Shown: positions 6,616 through 14,130 of the stretch, in pieces | Layout: the number at the start of each line of letters is the position of its first letter | Numbering within the stretch: position 1 is the stretch's first letter | Source: Spirochaetaceae bacterium | GTDB taxonomy: Bacteria > Spirochaetota > Spirochaetia > Treponematales > Breznakiellaceae | Assembly: GCA_031275595.1 (NCBI GenBank) | Contig: JAISOO010000008.1 | Span: 1 to 15,163 of the forward strand | DNA length: 15,163 bases | Reading direction: 5' to 3' | The notes under the pieces: generated by a model | Seen by the model: only the letters and a program-made list of their open reading frames with translations | The model's database searches: none | Told to the model about the DNA's origin: nothing | Program-made: the position numbers and the translations under genes

Positions 6616-7800
6616 TTACACCTGCACCGATGAAATGGCCCGGAGCCGGGTGACGATGGGAGCCACGGCCTCGACGGTGTAGCGTACATCCGCCTCCGTA
6701 ATCCCCCAACCGAGACTGAACCGGATAGAACCATGGGCCCATTCCGGTCCTGCCCCAATAGCCATAAGTACATGGGACGGCTCAAGGCTTCCGGAAGCGC
6801 AGGCGGATCCGGTGGAAGCCTCTATACCCATCATATCCATGGAGAGGAGGATCGACTCCCCCTCCGCCCCAGGAAAGGAAACATTCAAGGTATTGGGTAA
6901 AACATCCCGGGGATGTCCGTTGATCCTGATGTTGGGAACCTTCTCCAAAAGGCCGTCCCGGAGGAGTATCCTCAAGGGCCCTATGGTTTTCCCATAGGCA
7001 TCCAGGTCGGTCAGGGCATACTCCGCGGCCCTGCCGAAACCCAAAATACCGATATTGTTGTAGGTACCGGCCCGGAAACCATCTTCCTGGTGGCCGCCAT
7101 GGATAAGCGGAAAGAGGGGGGCCTTTTCCCGGACATACAAGGCCCCTACGCCCTTGGGGCCGTATATCTTGTGGGCCGACAAGGTAAGGTAATCCACCCC
7201 TAATTCATCCACCTGTACGGGGATCTTGCCCACCGCCTGGACCGCGTCGGTGTGCATCCACGCGCCGGCGGCCTTGGCTTTTTGGGAAATGGCGGCAATA
7301 TCCTGGACGGTCCCAATTTCATTATTCGCCATCATCACCGATACCAGGAGGGTCCGCTCACTCAGCGCATCCTCCAGGGCATTCATGTTAACTTTGCCGT
7401 ATTCATCCACAGGCAAGAAAATCACCTTAAATCCCAGGGACTGTAAAAAGGCGGCGGAATTAAGCACACAGGGATGCTCAATGACGGTGGTAATAATCTC
7501 GGTCCGGCCCGAGGGAAGCACCTTGCCCGACGCATCCGATCCAAGTCGCCGCATGGTCTGGAAGATCGTATTATTTGATTCAGAACCCCCGGAAGTAAAG
7601 ATGATCTCCCGGGGACTTGCCCCTAAAAGGCGGGCCACGGCGGTCCGGGCATCTTCAACCCTGCCGTGGGCAAGCCGTCCCGCGGCGTGCATACTTGAGG
7701 CGTTTCCAAAAATCTCAAGATCCTCTATCATAGCGGCCTTGACCTCCTGTTTTAAAGGGGTGGTCGCGTTGTAGTCCATATAGATTCGTTTATCCGGCAT
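6616..7800 (-). CDS. nifS: Cysteine desulfurase, NifS/IscS family
   Basis: A 394-residue PLP enzyme that removes sulphur from cysteine and hands it as persulfide to the scaffold encoded next. Seen: MDYNATTPL at the start (8-16), GGSESNN (71-77), the cofactor-stacking His H109 in TVIEHP, MANNEIGTVQ (157-166), HTDAVQAVGK (183-192), Schiff-base Lys K211 in SAHKIYGPKG, and the catalytic Cys C334 in STGSACASGSLEPSHVL, the short-loop group I form. Length is normal for the family. The ATG at 7800 is preceded by GGAGAG at proper distance. It is first in a two-gene operon with the NifU-like gene. The 100 bp upstream is A+T-rich, but I see no convincing promoter hexamers and no Rrf2-type regulator nearby. 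Naming it nifS rather than iscS rests on the NifU partner. Confidence 0.94.
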   Translation of the reverse strand: MPDKRIYMDYNATTPLKQEVKAAMIEDLEIFGNASSMHAAGRLAHGRVEDARTAVARLLGASPREIIFTSGGSESNNTIFQTMRRLGSDASGKVLPSGRTEIITTVIEHPCVLNSAAFLQSLGFKVIFLPVDEYGKVNMNALEDALSERTLLVSVMMANNEIGTVQDIAAISQKAKAAGAWMHTDAVQAVGKIPVQVDELGVDYLTLSAHKIYGPKGVGALYVREKAPLFPLIHGGHQEDGFRAGTYNNIGILGFGRAAEYALTDLDAYGKTIGPLRILLRDGLLEKVPNIRINGHPRDVLPNTLNVSFPGAEGESILLSMDMMGIEASTGSACASGSLEPSHVLMAIGAGPEWAHGSIRFSLGWGITEADVRYTVEAVAPIVTRLRAISSVQV

Positions 7801-7892
7801 AATTTCTCTCCAATTTAGTAATGTATTTTCAAAATAAAATTCCCTACCTTTCCTATAAATATACCAAGAAATTTTATTTTATTCTATAAGAG

Positions 7893-7923
7893 GCCGTTTC
7901 AAAACCTCAAGTTTTGAAACGGC
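7893..7923. repeat. Perfect 13-bp intergenic hairpin
   Basis: GCCGTTTCAAAAC (7893-7905), loop CTCAA, GTTTTGAAACGGC (7911-7923). A clean member of the recurrent hairpin family, between the alpha-galactosidase gene and nifS (both minus strand). No T-run follows on either strand. Confidence 0.75.
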
Positions 7924-7941
7924 AGTCTTGGAATAAACAGC

Positions 7942-7964
7942 CGTCCTGACAAAAGCCTAGGACG
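7942..7964 (-). terminator. Weak terminator candidate after the alpha-galactosidase gene
   Basis: CGTCCT (7942-7947) pairs with AGGACG (7959-7964). Read on the minus strand the 6-bp stem lies 4 bp past the TAA and is followed by GCTGTTTATT. The T-tract is poor, so the call is tentative. Confidence 0.35.
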
Positions 7965-7968
7965 CGGA

Positions 7969-10212
7969 TTAACCTATTTCCCCTGTAATCCGGGGTTCCT
8001 GCCGGCGTAAAAGGAACAATTCCGCGAAAAAATCCCCTGTTTTTGTGTGTTCAAGTCCGGGCAAATTGAGCAGAAGCCCTCCCCCCATGAGTTCATCCCC
8101 GCCCCGGAGGCCGCAATTACCCTCCCGGTCCCCGGGATCAAAGCCCCCCGCTTCCCAGACCGAAACCTCATATACCGCGGCAGGATCCAGGTCCTGCAAA
8201 CGGAGAATTACCGGTTTTGGGTTGGGCCGGGACAAGAGTTTATAAAAACCCACTATCACCTGATCCCCGGAACTTACCATCCAGGCGGCATAGGATGCTC
8301 CGGCGGGGGCCAGAAGCCTTGAGAAACGTCCCCACTGAAACAGGGACCGATAGGCCTTATAAAATTTGATATGTTCCGCGATTTCTTTTTTCTCCTCCGG
8401 AGTGAGTTTGAAGGGATCCAACTGAAACCCCAAAACTCCGAAAAAAGCGGTCATGGCCCGGAAGGCCAGGGAACTTTGCCGCCCGGTCTGATGGTTAGGA
8501 ACCGCCGAAACATGGGCCCCCAGGGCACTCAGGGGATAGCAGAGGGAAGCGCCCGCCTGGATAGTAAGCCGTTCCAAAGCGTCGGTATTGTCGCTTAACC
8601 AGCCCTGAGGGGCAAAGGCAAGAAGCCCTGGATCAAACCGCCCCCCGCCGCCGGCACAGGACTCGAAGAGAATATGAGGAAACGCCCCGGTGAGCCGGTT
8701 ATAGAGGTCATATACCCCCAAACAATAGCGGTGGAAGAATTCCCCCTGCCGGTGGGAGGGCAAAGACGGAGTCCAGGGCTCGGTCAAAGAACGGTTCATG
8801 TCCCACTTGATATAGGAAACCGGGGCGGAATCAATAAGCTGCGACAAAACGGAAAAAAGATGGTCCACAATTTCTTTCCGGGACATATCCAACACGTATT
8901 GTTGACGCTCCTCGGTTCTGGGGCGATTGGGAATCCCCACAGCCCAGTCGGGGTGGGTCTCAAAAAGCCTGCTTTGGGGACTGACCATTTCCGGTTCAAT
9001 CCAAAGGCCGAATTTAAGCCCCTTATCGGTTATGGCTTTGGCCAGGGCGGAAATACCCCGGGGAAGCTTCCGGGTATCGGGGACCCAGTCCCCCAGAGAG
9101 GTGGTGTCGTCATCCCGGGATCCGAACCAGCCGTCATCCAACACAAAAAGCTCTATCCCCAGCTCGACGGCGGCATCCGCCATCTCCAAGAGCTTCGTTT
9201 CAGTAAAATCAAAGTAGGCGGCTTCCCAGCTATTGAGGAGTATCGGCCGCTCCTCGTCCCGCCATACCCCCCGGGCAAGCCGGGTACGATACAAGCGGTG
9301 GAAATCCTGGGAGAGCCGGTTTATCCCCCCGGCGGAATAGGCCAGAATTGCTTCCGGGGTATCGAAGATCTCCCCGGGGGCTAGCTCCCAGGAAAAGGTC
9401 TCCGGGTTGATCCCCATCCTCAGCCGGGTAAGGTCATAGGAATCAACTTCGGCGGAGGCGAGAAAATTGCCCGAATATAAAAGGCTAAGCCCCAGGGCTT
9501 CCCCCTGAAACTCATCGGTGTTGGGCCGTTTCAGGAGGAGGAAGGGATTCTGCTCGTGCCCGGATATACCCCGCAGGCTGCTTATTCCCTGAAGACCCGG
9601 CGCCAGGGGACGGCAGGCGGCCTGAAACTCCCGGGCCCAGGCCCCGGTAAGAGTAACCAGGTTCCAATCCGAATCGGGAAGGTCCAGGTTGAGGCTCATA
9701 ACATTTTTGAGGGTGATCCGCCGCTTCCCCCCATTGATGATTCGGACATGCCGGGCCAAACAACTAAAAAAAGTAAAAATAGAATAATAGAGGATAAGAC
9801 GGACCCCCGAAGGGGCATCAAACAACTCAAGCTCCAGGGTACAGGCCTCTTCCTCATTCTCAATATAGGTCGAGGGCAGTCCGGGGATTCCCGGTTTCCC
9901 TATGCTGATCTGATAGGCCGCGTATTCCGGCTCAATAACCGAAGAACCGTTTTCAAATACCGCGGTAAAGGCCGGGTATTTATAGTCCCCATTACCGTAA
10001 AGGGGATACTCAAACCGCGGAGTGCTTCGGAAATTATTCGAAAAACCATGGAAAGGAACCGGAGATAAGCGGGGATAGGTCCGTGCGGGGTTAAGAGGGG
10101 CGCCACAGTATACCTGCCCGATATACCCGTTTTCAAGAACCTTTATTACATAGCTAAAGGAGTTATTATACAGATGAAATTCCCTGGCTTCAGGGTTATA
10201 ACGTATGGGCAT
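7969..10212 (-). CDS. Alpha-galactosidase, GH36 family
   Basis: A 747-residue cytosolic retaining alpha-galactosidase that would cleave terminal alpha-galactosyl groups from oligosaccharides such as melibiose, raffinose or galactomannan fragments. Residue numbers here count from the TTG two codons upstream (subtract 2 for the ATG): N-terminal beta-supersandwich about 1-320, catalytic barrel about 325-640 with LDDGWF (360-365) and GLWIEPEM (404-411), nucleophile D473 in YIKWDMNR, ESCAGGGGRFD (519-529), and acid/base D543 in LSDNTDA. The 70-residue spacing of the two Asp equals that known for Geobacillus AgaA. C-terminal beta domain about 640-749. No signal peptide. The ATG at 10212 fits the family start (MPIRYNPEAREFHLYN). 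It lacks a ribosome-binding site and may be leaderless. It stands alone, so its sugar importer must be elsewhere. Confidence 0.94.
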   Translation of the reverse strand: MPIRYNPEAREFHLYNNSFSYVIKVLENGYIGQVYCGAPLNPARTYPRLSPVPFHGFSNNFRSTPRFEYPLYGNGDYKYPAFTAVFENGSSVIEPEYAAYQISIGKPGIPGLPSTYIENEEEACTLELELFDAPSGVRLILYYSIFTFFSCLARHVRIINGGKRRITLKNVMSLNLDLPDSDWNLVTLTGAWAREFQAACRPLAPGLQGISSLRGISGHEQNPFLLLKRPNTDEFQGEALGLSLLYSGNFLASAEVDSYDLTRLRMGINPETFSWELAPGEIFDTPEAILAYSAGGINRLSQDFHRLYRTRLARGVWRDEERPILLNSWEAAYFDFTETKLLEMADAAVELGIELFVLDDGWFGSRDDDTTSLGDWVPDTRKLPRGISALAKAITDKGLKFGLWIEPEMVSPQSRLFETHPDWAVGIPNRPRTEERQQYVLDMSRKEIVDHLFSVLSQLIDSAPVSYIKWDMNRSLTEPWTPSLPSHRQGEFFHRYCLGVYDLYNRLTGAFPHILFESCAGGGGRFDPGLLAFAPQGWLSDNTDALERLTIQAGASLCYPLSALGAHVSAVPNHQTGRQSSLAFRAMTAFFGVLGFQLDPFKLTPEEKKEIAEHIKFYKAYRSLFQWGRFSRLLAPAGASYAAWMVSSGDQVIVGFYKLLSRPNPKPVILRLQDLDPAAVYEVSVWEAGGFDPGDREGNCGLRGGDELMGGGLLLNLPGLEHTKTGDFFAELFLLRRQEPRITGEIG

Positions 10213-10218
10213 ATTCAA

Positions 10219-10227
10219 AGTATATCA
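10219..10227 (-). promoter_or_regulatory. Extended -10 promoter for the alpha-galactosidase gene
   Basis: On the minus strand TGA followed by TATACT (10224-10219) is an extended -10 box. Exactly 6 nt separate TATACT from the ATG at 10212, so transcription should start at or next to the start codon. The -35 region at 17 bp is a poor match (TTTATT). No Shine-Dalgarno sequence is present. Confidence 0.5.
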
Positions 10228-10380
10228 CAAAAGGGGGTAAAAATAAAGGGAACGCTTTTCGGTAACATTTCAAAATGAGGCATCTCCAACAAAGTACAGA
10301 AATGCCTTCAACCGTTCCAAAATAATCAAGCAGTGATGTATCAGAGGGGTATCTAAAACCAACCGGAATTTAAAATAGAG

Positions 10381-10483
10381 TTGTTCAGATACTTCAGTTT
10401 CTGAACAAATTCCGCTAAAAAAAGCAAAATGCGGAGCATTTTGCAGGACTTGTTCAAGAACCAACCGGGTTCTTGAACAAGTC
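10381..10483. repeat. Cluster of three hairpins in a divergent spacer
   Basis: The 455-bp spacer 10213-10667 between divergent genes holds three inverted repeats. They are 10381-10389/10400-10408 (9 bp, TTGTTCAGA), 10424-10432/10436-10444 (9 bp perfect, GCAAAATGC, 3-nt loop), and 10447-10462/10468-10483 (16 bp perfect, GACTTGTTCAAGAACC, loop AACCG). They follow the same general design as the hairpins at 1321-1537. No gene is supported in this spacer; short open frames here run through the hairpins. Confidence 0.75.
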
Positions 10484-10632
10484 TAATGAACAACCACGGA
10501 GCTTGCTCTAAATTTGACCCACAATTTTTTCTTATTCGTGTTTTACTTCTCTGAAAAACCAAAAAATTCGGGAAGAGAAACATGGTACAAGAGAAAAATT
10601 CAACATAAAAGAAGCATCCGTGGGCCGGACCC

Positions 10633-10661
10633 TTTACTCGATGGCTTTTAAGGGTGATACT
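10633..10661 (+). promoter_or_regulatory. Possible promoter just before alaX
   Basis: TTTACT (10633-10638, four of six -35 matches), 17-bp spacer, GATACT (10656-10661), then 6 nt to the ATG at 10668. The geometry equals that at dnaX and the alpha-galactosidase gene, but the hexamers are weaker. Confidence 0.3.
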
Positions 10662-10667
10662 TATCCC

Positions 10668-11888
10668 ATGAAAACCGAAAGAGCCTACTATGGGCATCCG
10701 GAAGCCGCGGCCCTGCAAGCGGAGATCCTGGAACTGAGGCCCCGGGGGGATACAACCGCCCTTATTTTGGACAGGACCATCTTTTACCCCGAAGGGGGAG
10801 GCCAGGGCGCCGACCGGGGAACGATCAACGGGGTTCCCCTCCTGGACGTGCGGGAAGAAGGGGGGGAGATCCTCCATATCTTCTCCGCCGGGGACGGGGG
10901 CAGACTGCGTCCGGGGCCCGGGGAATTGGTACTGGACAGGACCCGCCGCCGGGATTTTACCGTCCACCATACCGCCCAGCACCTCCTTTCGGGGACCATC
11001 CTCCGCTTAACCGGTTTTCCCACGGTTTCCATGCACCTGGGGGAGGAGGTCTGTACCATCGACGTGGACGCCCTCGCCTTTCCGGAGGAAACCATCGTTG
11101 CCGTGGAGGAGGCGGTCCAGGATGCGGTGGAAGCGGACGCCCCGGTGGTGATTCACCGCTGCCCGCCGGAAAACCCGGGGAATTTCCCCCTCCGGAAGGT
11201 GCCCCCCCAGGGGGAGGAGGTAATCCGGGTGGTGGAGATCCGGGGGAACGATTTTTCCCCCTGCTGCGGCACCCACCTCAGTTCCACCGGACCTATCGGT
11301 ATGCTGCGGATCCTGGGGGCGGAAAAGTATAAGGGCAAAACCCGGCTCTCCTTTATCGCCGGCCGCCGGGTCCTGCGGGACAGCCGTCTGCTCAGAAAGA
11401 ACGGGGACATAGCCTCCCGGGCCCTCAAGGTTCCGGTGGCGGAAACCGGACCGGGGGTATTGGCCCTGCTGGACCGGATGAACCAGCTTGAGCGGAAGAT
11501 CAAGGCCCTGGAGGAAGAAAACGCGGCCTCCAGGGCGGCGGCCCTGATCCAAAAAGCCGGACTGCCCCCGCCGGAGGGCGGCGGGGACCTTCCCGGTACA
11601 GGAACCCTCCTGGTGCAGTCCTTTCCTGAGGCGGGCATGAGCGAGGTCCTCGCCATAGGCAGGGCTGCCCAAAAGCTCACCGGGGCGCTTATCGTCCTGG
11701 CCGCGGAGGGAGAGTCCAAATTCGCCGCCTTTTGCTCCGGCAAAAAGGCGGACCTTCCCTCAATTTTGAAGGATGCCATGGAGGCTCAGGGAGGACACGG
11801 CGGCGGGGGCCCCTCCTTTTTTCAGGGAGTCTTCCCCGGTCCCCGGGAATTGGAACTTTTCCTCGCGGCCCTTCCCAAAACCTTTTAA
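10668..11888 (+). CDS. Alanyl-tRNA editing protein, AlaX long form
   Basis: A 406-residue stand-alone editing enzyme that hydrolyses mischarged tRNA-Ala (Ser or Gly in place of Ala). Seen: FYPEGGGQGADRG (39-51) as in the AlaRS editing domain, zinc ligands H101 and H105 (HHTAQHLLS), C199 and H203 (CCGTHLSSTGPIG), then a short coiled coil (about 265-292) and a DHHA1-type C-terminal domain with GGHGGGGPSFFQG (375-387). Domain order is that of the AlaRS C-terminal half without the synthetase, i.e. AlaX-L. The frame is open to a GTG at 10620 and an ATG at 10641. The ATG at 10668 is preferred because MKTERAYYGHP is the usual family start. The best purine run (AAGGG) is 13 nt upstream, rather far. 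Its last bases overlap the promoter of the SRP RNA gene. Confidence 0.9.
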   Translation: MKTERAYYGHPEAAALQAEILELRPRGDTTALILDRTIFYPEGGGQGADRGTINGVPLLDVREEGGEILHIFSAGDGGRLRPGPGELVLDRTRRRDFTVHHTAQHLLSGTILRLTGFPTVSMHLGEEVCTIDVDALAFPEETIVAVEEAVQDAVEADAPVVIHRCPPENPGNFPLRKVPPQGEEVIRVVEIRGNDFSPCCGTHLSSTGPIGMLRILGAEKYKGKTRLSFIAGRRVLRDSRLLRKNGDIASRALKVPVAETGPGVLALLDRMNQLERKIKALEEENAASRAAALIQKAGLPPPEGGGDLPGTGTLLVQSFPEAGMSEVLAIGRAAQKLTGALIVLAAEGESKFAAFCSGKKADLPSILKDAMEAQGGHGGGGPSFFQGVFPGPRELELFLAALPKTF

Positions 11889-11900
11889 AAACGCTATGAT
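11872..11900 (+). promoter_or_regulatory. Promoter of the SRP RNA gene
   Basis: TTCCCA (11872-11877, four of six), 17-bp spacer, TATGAT (11895-11900, five of six). Then 6 nt to 11907, the exact base where the closing helix of the SRP RNA begins. It overlaps the last codons of alaX. Confidence 0.65.
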
Positions 11901-11906
11901 GAAATT

Positions 11907-12014
11907 CCCCGCGGCCAGGAACCATGCGAATAGACTGCGCCCAACCCCGTCAGGTCCGGAAGGAAGCAGCGGTAAGCGATTGTTTATGGCGCCGTGGCCT
12001 CCCTGGCTGCGGGG
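11907..12014 (+). ncRNA. ffs: Signal recognition particle RNA, small bacterial (4.5S) type
   Basis: RNA core of the signal recognition particle, which pairs with Ffh to target membrane proteins. The universally conserved domain IV is plain: GTCAGGTCCGGAAGGAAGCA at 11949-11968, with the GGAA tetraloop and the asymmetric AGCAGC side. The ends pair over 13 bp: CCCCGCGGCCAGG (11907-11919) with CCTGGCTGCGGGG (12002-12014), one G-U pair. The RNA is about 108 nt, with no room for an Alu domain. It has its own promoter and terminator, between alaX and dnaX, a common place in bacteria. Confidence 0.95.
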
Positions 12015-12022
12015 TTTTTTTT
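12002..12022 (+). terminator. Intrinsic terminator formed by the SRP RNA closing helix
   Basis: The 3' strand of the 13-bp closing helix (12002-12014) is followed directly by eight T (12015-12022). The terminal stem of the RNA thus doubles as the terminator hairpin. Confidence 0.75.
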
Positions 12023-12037
12023 GTATCCCTTTCCGGT

Positions 12038-12043
12038 TATACT
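12038..12043 (+). promoter_or_regulatory. -10 box of dnaX, probable leaderless start
   Basis: TATACT (12038-12043) lies exactly 6 nt before the ATG at 12050. Only 27 nt separate the SRP T-tract from the ATG, so a dnaX promoter must fall here or dnaX depends on read-through. The -35 area is merely T-rich. AGGA at 12044-12047 is too close to the ATG to act as a normal ribosome-binding site. Confidence 0.45.
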
Positions 12044-12049
12044 AGGATC

Positions 12050-13801
12050 ATGGCTTACGAAGTAACCGCCACCAGACGGCGTCCGAAAACTTTTGATGAA
12101 CTGGCAGGCCAGGATTTCGTGGTGGCTACCCTGAAAAACTCCATTGAAACCGGCAGGATAGCCCATGCGTATCTTTTTTCCGGTCCCCGGGGCTGCGGCA
12201 AAACCAGCGCCGCCCGGATTCTGGCCCGTTCCCTTAATTGCGAAAAGGGCCCCACCGCGGCCCCCTGCGGGGTGTGCTCCAGCTGCGTGGAGATAAGCCG
12301 CGGGGCGAGCATGGACATCATCGAAATCGACGGGGCCTCCAATACCGGAGTCAACGATGTCCGGCAGATAAAGGACGAGGTCCTTTTCCCCCCCAATTCG
12401 GGGCGGTATAAGGTGTATATTATTGACGAAGTCCATATGCTTTCCAACAGCGCCTTTAACGCCCTGCTTAAAACCATTGAAGAGCCTCCCCCGTATATTA
12501 TCTTTATATTCGCCACCACCGAACTCCACAAGGTGCCGGCCACGATTAAGAGCCGATGCCAGCAGTTCAATTTCAGGCTCATCCCCCTGGATACCATCCA
12601 GAGGATCCTAAAAACCACCTGTGAAGAAACGCGGATAGAGGCCGAAGATGAGGCCCTCTTCTGGATAGCCAAGGAATCCACCGGGAGCCTCCGGGACGCC
12701 TATACTATCTTCGATCAGGCGGCATCCTTTTCCGACGGGTTTATCCGGGCGGCCCTGATCCAGGAGAAGCTGGGTTTGGTAGGCATCGACACCCTGAACG
12801 CCCTGGCGGAGGCCTGCGCGGCCGGGGACAATTCCCGGGCTTTCTCCATAATTGACGGGCGCCTCGATGCGGGAACCGCGGTGGAGCAGTTTGTGATTGA
12901 TCTGGCCGGTTACTACCGGAGCCTGCTGCTTTTAAAAAACGGGGTAACCCGGGAATCGGTTCTGGGGTATAATCCGGACCGTTTTTCCGCCGCGGTACTG
13001 CAGGCCCTGGATTCGGTTCACCTGGAACGGGCCCTTTCGATCCTTCTGGACCTCTACCGGGACCTCCGGTATTCGGTTTCCCCCCGGTTTGAGCTTGAAA
13101 CCGCGGTCTCAAAACTTTGCTGGCTTACCCAGTGGGTTTCCCCCCGGGAACTCCGGGCGGCCGTCGCCGGGGCCTGGGAGGTCCTGGCCCAGGGCTCCCC
13201 GGGGAAAGGCGGGATAGCCCGCCCTTTAGCCGGGCCGGGGCGGAACCAGGCCCCGGCTGAAACAAACCCGGACCGGCAAGGGGCTTGGGAGAACCAGAGG
13301 GCGGATCAAAGCGGAGCCTTTTCCGAGGGGTTTAAACAGTATATGGCCGCCCGGGAAAGCGCCGGGGAGGCCCCCTCCCCGGAAGGCGGGGAGTCTTTTT
13401 TCGGGGAGGGGGCCGGGGAACCTGAAACCGGGGAGCCCCCCCAGGAGGCAATGCCGGAGGGGGATGAGGCCGCCCGGTTAAAGGCGGCCCTCACCGGCAG
13501 TTTTAAACTAAACCGGGGGCTTCTCGCCTCGGTGCTGGAAAGATCCCTGCCCTGGGAATGGTCCGGCGATAAACTTATCATCCCCCTCCGGGATTCCCTG
13601 GGGGTGGAACTGCTGAAAAAGGACGCATCCCTCATCCAGGAAGCCCTGACCCGGATACGGGGCCGTCCGTTGCCCTTTGAGGTGGTGGCGGGAAATCACC
13701 CCGGAGAAGCCCTTTCCGAAGAACCCCCGGCCCCTCAAGTGGAACTGGTCTGCCGTGTTTTCCGGGGGACCGTCGTAAAAAAAATGGGGAGTTTGCCATG
13801 A
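12050..13801 (+). CDS. dnaX: DNA polymerase III subunit tau/gamma
   Basis: The 583-residue clamp-loader ATPase, which loads the sliding clamp and links the replicase. Seen: Walker A GPRGCGKT (45-52), four zinc Cys C64, C73, C76 and C79, Walker B YIIDEVHM (123-130), sensor 1 ATTE (155-158), arginine finger in SRC (168-170), sensor 2 GSLRDA (213-218), collar domain to about 365, then a Gly/Pro/Glu-rich linker (about 385-475) and a tau-type C-terminal region (about 480-583). The open frame runs back into the SRP RNA; the ATG at 12050 is chosen because family members begin MAYEVTATRRRPxxFDEL. Its TGA overlaps the ATG of ybaB (ATGA). Near the end there is a phased A_AAA_AAA run (13777-13783) with GGGGGA upstream, a possible -1 frameshift site into ybaB. 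Confidence 0.96.
   Translation: MAYEVTATRRRPKTFDELAGQDFVVATLKNSIETGRIAHAYLFSGPRGCGKTSAARILARSLNCEKGPTAAPCGVCSSCVEISRGASMDIIEIDGASNTGVNDVRQIKDEVLFPPNSGRYKVYIIDEVHMLSNSAFNALLKTIEEPPPYIIFIFATTELHKVPATIKSRCQQFNFRLIPLDTIQRILKTTCEETRIEAEDEALFWIAKESTGSLRDAYTIFDQAASFSDGFIRAALIQEKLGLVGIDTLNALAEACAAGDNSRAFSIIDGRLDAGTAVEQFVIDLAGYYRSLLLLKNGVTRESVLGYNPDRFSAAVLQALDSVHLERALSILLDLYRDLRYSVSPRFELETAVSKLCWLTQWVSPRELRAAVAGAWEVLAQGSPGKGGIARPLAGPGRNQAPAETNPDRQGAWENQRADQSGAFSEGFKQYMAARESAGEAPSPEGGESFFGEGAGEPETGEPPQEAMPEGDEAARLKAALTGSFKLNRGLLASVLERSLPWEWSGDKLIIPLRDSLGVELLKKDASLIQEALTRIRGRPLPFEVVAGNHPGEALSEEPPAPQVELVCRVFRGTVVKKMGSLP
13777..13783 (+). promoter_or_regulatory. Candidate -1 frameshift site at the end of dnaX
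   Basis: In the dnaX frame the bases read GTA AAA AAA ATG, giving a correctly phased A_AAA_AAA heptamer. GGGGGA at 13764-13769 lies 7 nt before it and could act as an SD-like stimulator. After a -1 slip reading continues AAT GGG GAG TTT GCC ATG with no stop and enters the ybaB frame. The site is seen in the sequence; its use is inference. No stimulatory downstream hairpin is evident. Confidence 0.35.
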
Positions 13802-14130
13802 ATATAAATCCCTTTGATCTTTTAAAAAACGCCCAGAAGTTTCAGGAGCAGATGGGTTCCCTACAGGAGCGGCTGGGGATTATTACGGCAGCCGGTTCCG
13901 CCGGGGGCGGGATGGTCGAGGTGGAGCTGAACGGCCGTTTGGAGCTTTTGTCCATAAGGATAGCCCCGCTGGTGGTGAATCCTGAGGATATAGAGATGCT
14001 GCAGGACCTGATTATCGCGGCTTTTACCGCGGCTATGGAAAAAATCAAAGAAGCGGTTAACGCAGAAATGGGCGCCTTGGCGGGCGGCATGGGGATAACG
14101 GGCTTTCCTGGTTTTCCGGGGATTTCATGA
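13798..14130 (+). CDS. ybaB: YbaB/EbfC-family nucleoid-associated DNA-binding protein
   Basis: A 110-residue small DNA-binding protein that dimerises and coats or bends DNA in the nucleoid; the Borrelia member is called EbfC. Seen: N-terminal helix (NPFDLLKNAQKFQEQMGSLQERL), the central strands (GGGMVEVELNGRLELLSIRIAP, 36-57) and the helix LQDLIIAAFTAAMEKIKEAVNAEM (68-91), followed by a Gly-rich tail (GGMGITGFPGFPGI). Length is normal. Its ATG overlaps the dnaX stop, with GGGGAG as ribosome-binding site inside dnaX. Its own stop overlaps the recR start in the same ATGA manner, so all three are translationally coupled. This dnaX-ybaB-recR order is widespread in bacteria. Confidence 0.95.
   Translation: MNINPFDLLKNAQKFQEQMGSLQERLGIITAAGSAGGGMVEVELNGRLELLSIRIAPLVVNPEDIEMLQDLIIAAFTAAMEKIKEAVNAEMGALAGGMGITGFPGFPGIS

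Noticed and set aside
8674..9384. 236-codon plus-strand open frame inside the alpha-galactosidase gene
   Set aside because: Antisense shadow of a high-G+C gene; Pro/Gly-rich with no recognisable fold or ribosome-binding site.
10270..10464. Minus-strand open frame of 64 codons in the divergent spacer
   Set aside because: It runs through the hairpins at 10381-10444, lacks a convincing ribosome-binding site and resembles no known protein.
10353..10982. 209-codon minus-strand frame crossing the alaX start
   Set aside because: Mostly antisense to alaX codons and to the hairpin cluster; Gly/Pro-rich shadow.
12931..12940. Phased T_TTA_AAA heptamer in dnaX that could make a gamma-like short form
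   Set aside because: A -1 slip here would stop at 12970-12972 after about 307 residues, inside the collar domain needed for assembly, so it is unlikely to give a working gamma subunit. No SD-like stimulator at the right distance was seen.
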